64,000 nt of DNA, taken from contig JAICWP010000008.1 of assembly GCA_025934735.1 (NCBI GenBank), forward strand, positions 186,001 to 250,000. Reading direction: 5' to 3'. Positions 7,416-17,472 of this stretch are shown here, piece after piece (the first letter of the stretch is position 1; every line of letters starts with the position of its first letter). The notes beneath the pieces were generated by a model. The model had not been told where the DNA came from, ran no database searches, and saw only the letters and a program-made list of their open reading frames with translations. This DNA comes from Terriglobales bacterium (GTDB taxonomy: Bacteria > Acidobacteriota > Terriglobia > Terriglobales > Acidobacteriaceae). The position numbers and the translations under genes were made by a program.

Positions 7416-10400
7416 GTGTCTGAGATGGACTCAGCGACAACAATTTTGTGTCTCGACGGTGGGCCCAGCCGACGCGTCAGTAGATCCTCGCGCGTGCTCC
7501 TGACCTTGCTCGCGACGTTGCTTGCTGCGGGGATGGGGAGTTCCGCCCAAATCCCGCCGAAGCCTGCGTCCGGGGAAATTTTCGGAACGGTGAGATCGGG
7601 GAACATGGCGGTGCCAGGGACGACAGTGACGGCGACCGACAGCGATAACGGCACCCACGTTTCCACTACCAGCAATCTGGACGGCCACTACGTGCTGGCG
7701 GTTCCTGCGGGCGACTATAGCGTGGAGGCGGAAATGACCGCCTTTGCCACCGCCTCACGTGAAATCGTAATTACCAATTCGCTGCTGAGGGTGCAGGCGG
7801 ATTTTGACCTGGTACTGCAGTCACGCGTTAACCAGCGGCCCGGCGGAGCTGTGGCGGGCATGGGCCGTGAGGGCGGAAGAGGCGCGGGCCTGCAGGCGAT
7901 GCTCGCGGCCAATGGCGATGAGGGTGGGGGTTCGCAGGCGGACCAAGTGGCGCCGACGGGCATGCCGGTGCCGGGCCTGTCGCCTAATGCAGCTACCGAA
8001 TCGGTGGCAGTTTCCGGCAATACGGTGAACAGCCAATTTGCCGGACTTAGTACCGCGGAGATGGAGCAGCGCACGCGGGAATGGCGCGAGCAACGCGCCG
8101 ACGCTAACGGTTACCGGCAAGCTCCCGGAGGCGCCGCCGCCCCGGGCGGGCGCGGTGCCGAGGGCGGGCCTCCTCACGGCGGCAGTGGCGGCGGGCCTAT
8201 GATGATCTTTGGCGGGCGTGGCCGCTTCAACATCAACCGTCCCCATGGCACGCTGTTTTACGACCTGGGCGATGCCGCACTGGACGCAGCGCCTTACTCG
8301 CTGACCGGCGCTCCTGTGTCAAAGCCGGGGTACGTGCAACATAAGTTTGGGGGCGGCTTGGGCGGGCCCTTAAACATCCCTAAGCTCTATAACGGCGGAG
8401 ACAAGACTTTCTTTTTTATTTCTTATAACGGTTTGCGCTCCACAGATCCTTACGACTCATTCTCCACCGTACCCACGCCAGCAGAGCGCAGCGGAAACTT
8501 TTCCAACACGCTGGTGCGTTCGGGGCCGAATGCCGGGTCGCCCGTTAGCATTATTGATCCCCAAAGCGGCCAGCCATTCGGGGGCGGCGTGATTCCGCAG
8601 GCGCAGATCAACCCAGCGGCCCGCGGCCTTCTGCAATTTATTCCTCTGCCCAACCTGCCCGGGAGCGTGGACAATTTTCATTTTGTGACCTCGGCCACCG
8701 ACAACGAGAACAACCTGAATGTCCACCTGGTGCATTCGTTTGGTGGGGGGACAGTAGGGCCATGGCGGCGCGGAGGCAAGCGCAACAACCTGAACGGCGG
8801 ATTCCATTATCACAGTTCAGAGACGGGCCTAACCAATCCCTATCCCACGGTGGGCGGCAGCACCTCCGAACACGGCTTTGACGTGCCGCTCGGCTACGTG
8901 CGCAGTTTTGGAAAAATCACCAACATCGCGCGCATGGATTACAACCGCGAGTCAATTTCCACGCGGAACCTGTACGCCTTTGTACAGAACATTACAGGCG
9001 GGCTGGGCATCACCGGAGTGTCGCAGAATCCGTTTGACTGGGGGCTGCCAAATCTTTCGTTTACCAATTTCGGTTCCATCAACGACACCAACCCGCTGCT
9101 GCGGCGCGACCAGACCCTGAGCTTCTCCGACTTTATGGTGTGGCGCCAGGGACGGCACACTCTGCGTTGGGGCGGCGATTTCCGCCGCATTCAGCTCAAT
9201 ACTCACTCCGACAATAATGCGCGCGGCAGTTTCACCTTTACCGGGGTGAACACGGCGGAGATGGTGAATGGCCGTGCGCTGCCCGGCACAGGAGATGATT
9301 TCGCCGATTTCCTGCTGGGGCTGCCGCAACTCACCTCGGTGCAGTTCGGCGACAACAACTACCATTTCCGCGGCAACTCCTGGGACTTGTTCGTGCAGGA
9401 CGACTGGCGGATGCGCGGCAACCTGACGTTGAATTTCGGCCTGCGCTACGAATATTTTTCGCCGTTCACGGAAACCAATAACCAGATTGCAAACCTCGAC
9501 CTGGCGCCCAACCTGCTGGCCTGCGCCGCCCTGCAAGCCAATTGCGTGGCGCGCGTGCTGCCGGGCCAGAGCGGCCCATTTGGGGGTGTATTTCCAGCAA
9601 CGCTGCTGCATCCCGACCGTAATAACTTTGCGCCGCGCCTGGGCATAGCATGGAAGGCCCTGGCCAATACCGTGGTGCGCGCCGGCTACGGCATCAACTA
9701 CAACACCAGCGCCTATTCCGATATCGCCCAGCAGTTGGCGTTTCAGCCGCCGTTCTCGCTATCCTCTACCAACATTGCTTCACCTTTGTTGCCGTTAACG
9801 CTGCAGAATGGCTTCCCGGCGCCTCCGCCACAGACGATTACCAACACCTATGCCGTGGACCCGAATTATCGCCTCGGTTACGTGCAAATCTGGAATCTCG
9901 ACGTGCAGCAGGAGTTGACGCCCACAGTCGTGATGAACGTGGACTACACGGGGACCAAGGGCACACGCTTGGACATTCTGGAGGCACCCAACCGCACCGC
10001 CACAGGCGTGCTGCTGGCCGGGGTGCAACCGTTCTTGTGGGAGACTTCGGCGGGAGGTTCCGTGGCCCACGCCGGCAGCCTGCGATTGAGGAAACGGCTG
10101 CAGCAGGGAATTTCGTTTGGCGGCACGTACACCTTTTCCAAGTCTCTGGATAACGCCTCCACCCTGGGCAGCGGCGCAAGCATCGTGGCGCAGAACGCGT
10201 TCGACCTGACGGCCGAGCGCGGTCTTTCCAGCTTCGACCAGCGGCACCGCTTTACTGCCGACTACCTTTGGGAATTACCCTTCGGGCGCGACAAGCGCTG
10301 GCTGGTTCAGCGCGGAGTGCTACGCGAGTTGTTCGGCGATTGGCAATGGAGCGGCGACTGGAGCATCGAGTCGGGATTGCCGTTTACCGCGCGCGTGCTC

Positions 10401-10781
10401 GGCTCCTTCACCGACGTGAACCGCGGCACCAATGGCACACTGCGCGCCGATTTAACTGGCCAACCCGTTAGCGTGGCCACTCCCACCGTGGGCGAATGGT
10501 TCAACACCGCGGCCTTTGTGGCGCCACCACCCGGGCAGTTTGGCAATGCCGGTAAGAACACCATTACCGGGCCGCCCACAATTCTGTTTGATATGGCCAT
10601 GACCAAGATCATTCCCATGGGCGAGGCGCGCATGCTGGAAGTGCAGGCGCAGGCCAGCAACGTTTTCAACACGCCGCAGTTCACGGTCATAGATACCACT
10701 GTGAATTCGCCCTCATTCGGACGGGTGACGTCGGCGGGAAGCATGCGCCAGATGCAGTTGGCGCTTCGCTATCGTTTCTAA
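7416..10781 (+). CDS. TonB-dependent receptor, Oar-like, with carboxypeptidase-regulatory domain
   Basis: 1121 residues from a GTG start 12 bases after AGGAG; an ATG nine bases further in is possible. A signal peptide (LLTLLATLLAAG) is followed by a carboxypeptidase-D regulatory-like beta-sandwich (about residues 50-135, GEIFGTVRSG and LDGHYVLAVPAGDYSVEA). A Gly-rich low-complexity linker comes next (about 230-275). The rest is an outer-membrane barrel with many aromatic and Asn-rich strands, ending RYRF as outer-membrane proteins do. Such receptors are greatly expanded in Acidobacteria and import large substrates or act as adhesins. The substrate is unknown. Confidence 0.9.
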   Translation: MSEMDSATTILCLDGGPSRRVSRSSRVLLTLLATLLAAGMGSSAQIPPKPASGEIFGTVRSGNMAVPGTTVTATDSDNGTHVSTTSNLDGHYVLAVPAGDYSVEAEMTAFATASREIVITNSLLRVQADFDLVLQSRVNQRPGGAVAGMGREGGRGAGLQAMLAANGDEGGGSQADQVAPTGMPVPGLSPNAATESVAVSGNTVNSQFAGLSTAEMEQRTREWREQRADANGYRQAPGGAAAPGGRGAEGGPPHGGSGGGPMMIFGGRGRFNINRPHGTLFYDLGDAALDAAPYSLTGAPVSKPGYVQHKFGGGLGGPLNIPKLYNGGDKTFFFISYNGLRSTDPYDSFSTVPTPAERSGNFSNTLVRSGPNAGSPVSIIDPQSGQPFGGGVIPQAQINPAARGLLQFIPLPNLPGSVDNFHFVTSATDNENNLNVHLVHSFGGGTVGPWRRGGKRNNLNGGFHYHSSETGLTNPYPTVGGSTSEHGFDVPLGYVRSFGKITNIARMDYNRESISTRNLYAFVQNITGGLGITGVSQNPFDWGLPNLSFTNFGSINDTNPLLRRDQTLSFSDFMVWRQGRHTLRWGGDFRRIQLNTHSDNNARGSFTFTGVNTAEMVNGRALPGTGDDFADFLLGLPQLTSVQFGDNNYHFRGNSWDLFVQDDWRMRGNLTLNFGLRYEYFSPFTETNNQIANLDLAPNLLACAALQANCVARVLPGQSGPFGGVFPATLLHPDRNNFAPRLGIAWKALANTVVRAGYGINYNTSAYSDIAQQLAFQPPFSLSSTNIASPLLPLTLQNGFPAPPPQTITNTYAVDPNYRLGYVQIWNLDVQQELTPTVVMNVDYTGTKGTRLDILEAPNRTATGVLLAGVQPFLWETSAGGSVAHAGSLRLRKRLQQGISFGGTYTFSKSLDNASTLGSGASIVAQNAFDLTAERGLSSFDQRHRFTADYLWELPFGRDKRWLVQRGVLRELFGDWQWSGDWSIESGLPFTARVLGSFTDVNRGTNGTLRADLTGQPVSVATPTVGEWFNTAAFVAPPPGQFGNAGKNTITGPPTILFDMAMTKIIPMGEARMLEVQAQASNVFNTPQFTVIDTTVNSPSFGRVTSAGSMRQMQLALRYRF

Positions 10782-10787
10782 AGCAAC

Positions 10788-12956
10788 ATGAGAGTGTTCC
10801 GGCCAAATCGGAGGTGGTGGGCGGCGCAGGCCCTAGCCATCGGTTTGTGCGCGGCCCTGCTCGCGGGGCAAGTACCGGCGCAAACGCCGCGCCAGTACAC
10901 TTTCCGCGCCCTAAGCGAACTGGTGCTGGTCAATGTGACCGTGCGCGACCGCAAGGGCAACCTGGTGCGCGGCTTAACCGCCAATGATTTCACCCTCCTG
11001 GAGGACGGCAAGCCGCAGCGCATTTCCTCTTTCGATGTGGAGAACACAGAAATGGCGCTGCCCACGACGGTGCAGCAGGCCAAAGTGCTCACCGCCGAAA
11101 GCGCGCCCGGCACACTGGTTCCGCAGGTGGATAAGAGCGCCGTGAAGGACCGCCGCCTGGTGGTGCTGTTCTTTGACCTCAGCTCCATGCAGCCGGAGGA
11201 AGTGGACCGCGCGGTGAAAGCTGCGGAAGATTACATCAACAAGCAAATGGCTGCAGCTGACCTGGTGGCGGTGGCTTCGCTCGACTCCTCGCTTCTCGTG
11301 AACCAGGATTTCACCACCGATCATGCGCTCTTGTTGAAGGCGGTGGATAGTTTCAGCTCCAGCAGCGGCCAAGGCTTCGAAGCAGGCTCGACGGGCACGG
11401 CCGAGGGCACGCCGGATACATCGCAGCCCTTCGCTCCGGATGACACTGAATACAACATTTTTAACACCGACCGGCGGTTGGAGGCGCTGCGAGCGCTGGC
11501 CGAATCCATGGCGCAAGTGGAGCAGAAAAAATCCATCGTTTATTTCGCCAGCGGCATGGACCGTACGGGAGTGGAGAACCAGTCCGAGTTGCGGGCCACC
11601 ATCAACTCGGCGGTGCGCTCGAACGTTTCCATTTACACCCTGGACACACGCGGTCTGGAAGCAATGGTGCCGGGCGGGGAGGCGCAGCAGGCCAGCCTGC
11701 GCGGCACCGCGCCCTATTCGGGCAAGTCAACCCTCAACCAGTACAACTCCAATTTCTCCACCCAGGAAACGCTGGTCACTCTGGCAGGCGATACCGGCGG
11801 GCGCGCCTTCCTCGACAGCAACGACTTCAGCCAAGTCTTCCGCCGGGTGCAGGAGGATACTTCCAGCTACTACCTGCTTGGCTACCGCAGCAGCAATCCC
11901 GTGCGCGACGGCCGTTTCCGGCGCATCACGGTACGATTGAACCGGCCGGATCTGAAGCTGGTTTACCGGCGCGGCTATTACGCCCCAGCTGATTTCCAGC
12001 ACACCAACCGTGAGGACCGCGAGAACGAACTGGAGCAGGAACTGGCTTCCGACCTGCCCAGCACCGATCTGCCGGTTTTTCTGTCGGCGGGATACTTCCG
12101 CATGGGCCGCAATAGGTTTTTTGTGCCGGTTTCCGTCGCGGTGCCGGGGTCGGAGATTCCTTTCATCCGCAGCAAGCAGCAAGACCGCGCCACCATTGAC
12201 GTGCTGGGAGTTGTGCTCGACCCGGCCAAGCGTCCCATGGCTCGCGTGCGGGATACGGTAAAGCTGGCGGTACGCGGGTCGCTCGAAGTGCAGCGCAAGA
12301 ATGTGCAGTACGACACAGGCGTGTTGCTGCCGCCGGGCAAGTTCCACCTGAAGTTCATCGTACGCGAGAACCAGACGGGCAGAACGGGGTCTTTTGAAAC
12401 CGACCTGGTTATTCCCGACATGAAGAACGCGCCGCTGAAGATGAGCACGGTAGTGCTGGCCAGCCAACGGCAGCCTGTTAAGGGGCATGAAGAGAATCCG
12501 CTAGTGCGCAGCGGGTGGGAGTTGGTGCCCAGCGTGACCCACGTGTTCTCGTCCAACCAGCAGCTTTATCTTTATTACGAGGTGTATGACCCGGCGCGGG
12601 AGGCCGCTAATGGAGCTCCCGGTTCGCGGCGGACAAGCACAGGTTCCGGGATTCACGTGCTGACCAGCGTGGCATTCTTCCAGGGCAGCAGGAAGACGTA
12701 CGAAACGCCGCTCGTGACCGCACGACAGCTCAACACCTCGGACCGGCACGCCGCCGCCTTCCAGGTGGAGGTTCCACTGAGGGATCTGAAACCCGGTTTC
12801 TACACTTGCCAGATCAACGTAATTGATGACGCAGCGGGAACTTTCCTGTTTCCGCGCCTGGCGTTGCTGGTGCGGCAGCCGGGCGAAGCCACTAAGGCCG
12901 CCTCCGAGGAGGCAAAACCGCTGCCGTCCTTACCTCCGCAGACGCCCCAGCGTTAG
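10788..12956 (+). CDS. Secreted VWFA-related protein (acidobacterial family)
   Basis: 722 residues. A signal peptide (ALAIGLCAALLAGQVPAQ) precedes a beta-rich N domain (LVLVNVTVRDRKGNLVRGL, TLLEDGKPQ). A von Willebrand A-like domain starts with RRLVVLFFDLSSM (near residue 121). The order is that of the VWFA-related domain family common in Acidobacteria. The gene starts six bases after the receptor stop and is surely co-transcribed with it. The C-terminal 300 residues are beta-rich without recognised motifs. A role at the cell surface, perhaps in binding, is inferred. Confidence 0.85.
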   Translation: MRVFRPNRRWWAAQALAIGLCAALLAGQVPAQTPRQYTFRALSELVLVNVTVRDRKGNLVRGLTANDFTLLEDGKPQRISSFDVENTEMALPTTVQQAKVLTAESAPGTLVPQVDKSAVKDRRLVVLFFDLSSMQPEEVDRAVKAAEDYINKQMAAADLVAVASLDSSLLVNQDFTTDHALLLKAVDSFSSSSGQGFEAGSTGTAEGTPDTSQPFAPDDTEYNIFNTDRRLEALRALAESMAQVEQKKSIVYFASGMDRTGVENQSELRATINSAVRSNVSIYTLDTRGLEAMVPGGEAQQASLRGTAPYSGKSTLNQYNSNFSTQETLVTLAGDTGGRAFLDSNDFSQVFRRVQEDTSSYYLLGYRSSNPVRDGRFRRITVRLNRPDLKLVYRRGYYAPADFQHTNREDRENELEQELASDLPSTDLPVFLSAGYFRMGRNRFFVPVSVAVPGSEIPFIRSKQQDRATIDVLGVVLDPAKRPMARVRDTVKLAVRGSLEVQRKNVQYDTGVLLPPGKFHLKFIVRENQTGRTGSFETDLVIPDMKNAPLKMSTVVLASQRQPVKGHEENPLVRSGWELVPSVTHVFSSNQQLYLYYEVYDPAREAANGAPGSRRTSTGSGIHVLTSVAFFQGSRKTYETPLVTARQLNTSDRHAAAFQVEVPLRDLKPGFYTCQINVIDDAAGTFLFPRLALLVRQPGEATKAASEEAKPLPSLPPQTPQR

Positions 12957-13318
12957 CATTTACGAAGCGGTCTCATTGCAGACGGGCTTCGATACGCTCT
13001 CCGCGCCGCCGGTAGGGCAATCCGGGTCACGCAACCCTGTTTTTACCGCTTTTTACCGCCATATTGGGCTGCTAAATCGAGATTCCGTCTGCCGGCTCAA
13101 AGAGCATGGTGATATCAGCAGGGTACCCTTTGATACAACTCCACAACAAATCGGCAACATCCTTCGTTATGTATATGTACAATGTGGCTCATTGTCATCG
13201 GGTGACGCCTTCCGATGGCTCCAGTCAGGGTCATTAATTGCGGCACCCCGGTCCGGGAAGTTTGTTCCGGAAATGCCTGTGCCTGCCCCAGCATGCAGTC
13301 AGAGAGGCTCAACCGCGC
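12957..13318. other. Intergenic region without a recognised gene
   Basis: 362 bases between the VWFA gene and the radical SAM gene. I see no convincing coding frame or terminator with a U tract. A GGGTCACGCAACCC stretch resembles part of a c-di-GMP riboswitch, but the rest of the fold is missing. Confidence 0.4.
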
Positions 13319-14914
13319 ATGAAGGTGCATCTTGTAAATCCAAGCCACGTCTCCTTCGGTACTGCCGTTATCACCCCCCGCTGGCTGTATGTGCTGGCTG
13401 AGGCCACGCCGCGCGAGTACGGCGATCCTGTGCTGGTGGACGAGACCCTGGAATCCCTCGACTTTGAAACGGTGCAGCCGGGCGATGTGCTAGGAATTGG
13501 GATTCACACCGCCAACGCGCTGCGCGGGTACGAGATTGGGCGCCAGGCGCGTGCCCGCGGAGCGCACGTAATCTTTGGCGGCATACATGCCACCCTGTAT
13601 CCGGAAGAGGCGGCGGAGTTGGGAGGGGCGCATGCCGTCGTGACAGGTGACGGCGATCTCGCCTGGCCTCTGGCATTGCGGGACTGCCGCAACGGCACGC
13701 TTAAGCCCCTATACCACGGCGGCCGCATTGAAGGCGGCAGCTTCCTGCCGGCGCGCTGGGATCTGATTCCGCGCAGCCGCTATATGTGGGCCTCGGTGCA
13801 GACGGTGCGCGGTTGTCCCAAGCATTGTTCCTTCTGTTCGGTGTGGCGTACGGACGGGCAACGCCCGCGACAGCGCTCTTCCGACGCCGTTATCGGGGAA
13901 ATCGTGCAACTGCGGCGACTCGGATTTCGCTTCATCGCCTTGGCCGACGACAACTTCTATCCCGTGACCTTGACCGACTTGCGCCTGGCAGCTGAGCAAG
14001 GCAACACTGCCCGGCTGCAGGAACTGCGGGATCTGCGCGAGGAACGCTTCGAATTGATGGCGCGGCTGGCCCAGCTTCCTGCGGACATGATTTTCTTTAC
14101 GCAGATCACGATGGAGGCGGCGGAAGACCCGGATTTCCTGGACGCGATGCGGGCGGCGCGCATAAAAGGCGCGCTGGTGGGTGTGGAATCGGTTACTCCA
14201 GAAGGCCTGAAGAATGTTTACAAGGATTTCAACGCCGCCGGGGAAAACCTGGTCGAGCGCCTGCAGACTTTCCGCCGTCACGGCGTGCACGTACTCGGAT
14301 CCTTCATTTTCGGCCTGCCCAGTGATCGCCCGGAAACTTTCACTGCAACCGCCGAGATCGCGCAACGTGCCGAGGTGACTTTTGCCCAGTTCATAATGCT
14401 GACGCCTTATCCGGGCACAGTGGACTTCCAGCGCTGGGAAAAGAATCTGGGCCCTAATCCGCCGCAGGTCGCGGGTATACCAATTACGCGACGCTGGCTC
14501 ATCCCGCAGGAACATCGTCCCAAGTTGTACTGGGACCATCCGGTGATGCCGGCGGAAGAAGTGCGGGCGCGCACGCAGCAAGTCTGGGACAAGTTCTACA
14601 GCCTGAAATCCATTTGGGAACGAGCTCACTTTCTGCAGTCGTACCGCAGCCAGCTGGCTTTCCTCCTCATCTCTAAGATCTACCGCCAGATGTATGCGGA
14701 TACGGGAATTGCAACCGATAGCGCGCGCGTGGCCTGGTCGGCGCGCTGGGCCCGCTGGCTGGCCAAGCCCTGCCGGCGCCTGTTCGCCGCCCGGCCCATG
14801 CCGGAGCTCGAGGTTCCGGAGGTGAATGGAGCAGTGTTCGGCTCCCGGCTGGCGGCAGAAGTTATGGGACTCAACGGGCTCGGGGATGCGCCTCAATCCA
14901 CCTGCGCTGGCTAG
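13319..14914 (+). CDS. B12-binding-type radical SAM protein
   Basis: 531 residues from an ATG preceded by AGAGAGG; the frame is open further upstream but without family similarity. The N-terminal part (VHLVNPSH, GIGIHTANALRG, VIFGGIHATL) has the Rossmann-like fold of cobalamin-binding domains, but I do not see the DxHxxG motif. The radical SAM cluster motif CPKHCSFC is at Cys166, Cys170 and Cys173. The C-terminal third resembles the DUF4070 part of hopanoid-type enzymes. It would use SAM and a 4Fe-4S cluster for a methylation or rearrangement. The substrate is unknown and the gene stands alone. Confidence 0.85.
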   Translation: MKVHLVNPSHVSFGTAVITPRWLYVLAEATPREYGDPVLVDETLESLDFETVQPGDVLGIGIHTANALRGYEIGRQARARGAHVIFGGIHATLYPEEAAELGGAHAVVTGDGDLAWPLALRDCRNGTLKPLYHGGRIEGGSFLPARWDLIPRSRYMWASVQTVRGCPKHCSFCSVWRTDGQRPRQRSSDAVIGEIVQLRRLGFRFIALADDNFYPVTLTDLRLAAEQGNTARLQELRDLREERFELMARLAQLPADMIFFTQITMEAAEDPDFLDAMRAARIKGALVGVESVTPEGLKNVYKDFNAAGENLVERLQTFRRHGVHVLGSFIFGLPSDRPETFTATAEIAQRAEVTFAQFIMLTPYPGTVDFQRWEKNLGPNPPQVAGIPITRRWLIPQEHRPKLYWDHPVMPAEEVRARTQQVWDKFYSLKSIWERAHFLQSYRSQLAFLLISKIYRQMYADTGIATDSARVAWSARWARWLAKPCRRLFAARPMPELEVPEVNGAVFGSRLAAEVMGLNGLGDAPQSTCAG

Positions 14915-14923
14915 ACACCGGTT

Positions 14924-15796
14924 TTACTGCGGTGTGTCCAGCGGGTGCGTGCTCTTCTGATAGAACTCGTTCTGCAGTTGCAGGCTCACGCTGTCCGCCT
15001 TGACCGTGCGGATGGCCTGCACCAGGTTGTTGATTTGGGCGTTCATGCGGTACTCGCCCAATTCCTTGGTGGCTGCCGAGCCATCTCCCGCATAGTGATT
15101 GGGAAATTTGGCGTACCACCAAATGCCGGTGTAAAGATTGGGGGGAAGGTGCTGGCGGTTGAGGTCGGCGCCGGACTGCTGTTTGGCGCGATCCTGGTGG
15201 ACCAGGTCGGGGCGGGAGATCATGGTATCGGAAGTTTCGGACTCTCCCGCGTGCTCATCCACGGTAGTTTTCTTGGGCGGTCCACCGGGCGGCACCTCGC
15301 CGTGGGCATAAATGTAAACCACGTAATCGTGCGGCTTATAGAGCTGTGACTGGGCGAAGAACGGCAGCAAGTATTCGTTGCCGCCATGCCCGTTCACGAT
15401 GATGATCTTCTTACAGCCATTGCGCGCCATCTCGTCCGTGGTTTCCTGCAGCAGGTCCATCTGCAGTTGCGGGCTGTAGGCGATGGTTCCGGGCTGGTGT
15501 TTGGCCTCAAAAATCTGGCCGAAGTAATACTCGGGAAAGACCACCGCATATTCCTGCTCGGCGGCGTGCAGGGCGATATAGCGGGCATTGATCAGGTCGT
15601 TGCCCAGGGGCAGGTGGGGGCCGTGTTTTTCCAGAATGCCAAAAGGCAGCAGACACGTGCCCTGCGCCTGGTGTATGCCACGGACAAAGTCGGGCGCCGT
15701 GAGCTCTTCCCAGTGAACTGAAAGCTTGCTTTGGGGCCAAGCGAGCACGCTATATATCGGGATGACAATTAAAAGGACTAAGCATTTGCGCAGCAT
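14924..15796 (-). CDS. Creatininase-family amidohydrolase, exported
   Basis: 290 residues. A signal-like N terminus (LVLLIVIPIYSVLA) is followed by creatininase-family motifs: LPFGILEKHGPHLPLGND, IIIVNGHGGNEYLL and VDEHAGESETS, which supply metal ligands (Glu, His, Asp). The family hydrolyses cyclic or linear amides. Secreted forms are common in Acidobacteria, with unknown substrates. It is convergent with the radical SAM gene, ten bases apart. Confidence 0.88.
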   Translation of the reverse strand: MLRKCLVLLIVIPIYSVLAWPQSKLSVHWEELTAPDFVRGIHQAQGTCLLPFGILEKHGPHLPLGNDLINARYIALHAAEQEYAVVFPEYYFGQIFEAKHQPGTIAYSPQLQMDLLQETTDEMARNGCKKIIIVNGHGGNEYLLPFFAQSQLYKPHDYVVYIYAHGEVPPGGPPKKTTVDEHAGESETSDTMISRPDLVHQDRAKQQSGADLNRQHLPPNLYTGIWWYAKFPNHYAGDGSAATKELGEYRMNAQINNLVQAIRTVKADSVSLQLQNEFYQKSTHPLDTPQ

Positions 15797-15946
15797 GAAA
15801 CGCGTCTCCTTAAGGAACCGTGCATTTTAGCACCGTGCTGGGGCCGTCCTGGGCCCGCGATCCTGTCCGACATCACCCTCCGCAATCATCGGGACCGGGA
15901 ATTTCCGGCATCGCAGGAGGTATGATAGAGGGCAAGGGCATATGCC

Positions 15947-16876
15947 GTGAAGAAGCTGAACTTCTTAGTTTCGCTGACCACGAACGACAACGATTATCAG
16001 ATCGAGCAGGCCAACTCCGCCAAAGACGCGGCCCGCCGTCTGAACGTGGACGTGCAAATCATCCACGCCGATAACGACGCCATCACCCAAAGCCAGCAAC
16101 TGCTTAAGGTAATTCAGTCAGGAGCGGCACCTCGGCCGGATGCTATCGTCTTTGAACCTGCCGGCGGCACGGGGTTCCCTCAGGTTGCCCGGGCGGCCAC
16201 GGCGGCCGGCATCGGTTGGGTCGTGCTCAACCGCGAAGTGGATTACATTCCCGAACTGCGTAAGGGCTGCAAGGCTCCCGTTTTCTCCATTACTTCCAAT
16301 CACGAGGAAATTGGCAGGATCCAAGGGCGGCAATTCGCGGCGCTGTTGCCCAAGGGCGGCTTTGTGCTGTACATCCAGGGTCCCTCGGGTAGCCCAGCCG
16401 CGCAGCAGCGCAGCACCGGCATGTATGAAACCAAACCCGTGAATGTGCAAGTGCGCATGCTGAAAGGCAAGTGGACAGAGGTAAGTTCCTATCAGGCGGT
16501 TTCTTCCTGGCTCCGTTTGTGCACCTCGCATGAAATCCACATTGACTTGGTTTCAGGCCAGGATGATTCCATGGCCATGGGGGCGCGCAAAGCTTTTCAG
16601 GAGCAAACCAGCGTCACCGAACGTGAGCGCTGGCTGAGCCTACCCTACACTGGTTGTGACGGCCTGCCCCAGACGGGCCAAGCCTGGGTCAGCAGCGGGC
16701 TGCTGGCCGCTACCGTGGTGGTGCCGGCCAACACTGGCATGGCCATGGAAATGGTGGCGCAGGCGGTGAGCACCGGGACACAACCGCCGGAGCGAACCTT
16801 TACCGTGCCCGAATCGTTCCCGTCGGTGGAAGAACTCGCCCGTGGCCGGACCAAGTCACAAGGCATCCCCGGCTGA
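15947..16876 (+). CDS. Sugar-binding-protein-like (type I periplasmic-binding fold) without signal peptide
   Basis: 309 residues from a GTG; an in-frame TAG 18 bases upstream limits the start. The fold is that of ribose/LacI-type binding proteins: NFLVSLTTNDNDYQIEQA, PDAIVFEPAGG, SGQDDSMAMGARKAF. No signal peptide or lipobox precedes the first strand, and no DNA-binding domain is fused. No ABC transporter genes are nearby. It may be a cytoplasmic ligand sensor, or its export signal may have been lost. Confidence 0.75.
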   Translation: MKKLNFLVSLTTNDNDYQIEQANSAKDAARRLNVDVQIIHADNDAITQSQQLLKVIQSGAAPRPDAIVFEPAGGTGFPQVARAATAAGIGWVVLNREVDYIPELRKGCKAPVFSITSNHEEIGRIQGRQFAALLPKGGFVLYIQGPSGSPAAQQRSTGMYETKPVNVQVRMLKGKWTEVSSYQAVSSWLRLCTSHEIHIDLVSGQDDSMAMGARKAFQEQTSVTERERWLSLPYTGCDGLPQTGQAWVSSGLLAATVVVPANTGMAMEMVAQAVSTGTQPPERTFTVPESFPSVEELARGRTKSQGIPG

Positions 16877-17040
16877 TCTGTTTCAAAGCAGGGTTCAGGG
16901 TGTCCTGTCCGTCAGGGCAAGGAGAAGCCTGGAACGGGGCTGGGCAAACTTGTAGGGGAATTTTCTGTCCTCTGCGTTCAAGAAGAAGCACACGCCACGG
17001 TGATCAAGAACCGTCCGCCTTAGCTAATCAGGGGACTCAA

Positions 17041-17250
17041 TTAGCTCTTGGTGACCTGCTCGCTGGTTTTGTCGCTGGCGCTGGCGGTCGTGACAGTCGC
17101 CTTGGATTCGTCGCGCAGACCTTCCTTAAGCGCCTTGATGCCTTCACCGATGCCCTTGCCCAATTCGGGCAGCTTCTTGGGACCGAAGACAAAGAGGGCG
17201 ATCATGAAGATCACCAGCAGGTGCATGGGTTGGAAAAGACCATCAAACAT
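17041..17250 (-). CDS. tatA: Twin-arginine translocase subunit TatA/TatE
   Basis: 69 residues from the ATG at 17250, which has GGAGG eight bases upstream; the longer frame to 17403 lacks support. One N-terminal membrane helix (HLLVIFMIALFVFGP) leads into the amphipathic helix KKLPELGKGIGEGIKAL, which contains the FGPKKLPELG signature, then a short polar tail. TatA forms the pore for folded proteins. No tatB or tatC is adjacent, as is usual where tatA is unlinked. Confidence 0.92.
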   Translation of the reverse strand: MFDGLFQPMHLLVIFMIALFVFGPKKLPELGKGIGEGIKALKEGLRDESKATVTTASASDKTSEQVTKS

Positions 17251-17423
17251 CCAAAACCTCCGGGAACTTGGAACCGGGTAGAAACCTGCGTACACGTTAC
17301 AAGAGGCCGTTGCGGTAGTCAAATGATGGGCCGCAGGCATTTTTTGCTCAGCGCCAACATTGCTGGAATTGGGCGGAACAACACGCAGAAGGCGAGGAAC
17401 CAAAGCGTTTCCCGGCCCGCCAG

Positions 17424-17450
17424 AAAAAAAAGGCGCGCGGCGCGCGCCTT
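17424..17450 (-). terminator. Rho-independent terminator of the small secreted protein gene
   Basis: Arms AAGGCGCGC (17430-17438) and GCGCGCCTT (17442-17450) pair around GGC. On the minus strand the stem is followed by a run of seven or more T (17430-17424). It stands 22 bases after the stop of the gene at 17473-17937. Confidence 0.85.
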
Positions 17451-17472
17451 CTTTGAGCGGTTTGGACTCTGG

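Noticed and set aside
12985-13060. Possible c-di-GMP (GEMM-I) riboswitch around GGGCAATCCGGGTCACGCAA
   Set aside because: Only fragments of the consensus are present. The P1 pairing and the tetraloop/receptor parts are not found, and the downstream gene starts 260 bases away.
13709-14896. 395-codon open frame antisense to the radical SAM gene
   Set aside because: It is a shadow of a GC-rich gene. The opposite frame carries clear radical SAM motifs and this one has no recognisable protein features.
15915-15923. AGGAGG followed by ATG at 15921 as the start of the binding-protein gene
   Set aside because: That ATG is in another frame that ends after about 50 codons. The binding-protein frame has a TAG at 15926, so GTG 15947 is the only possible start.
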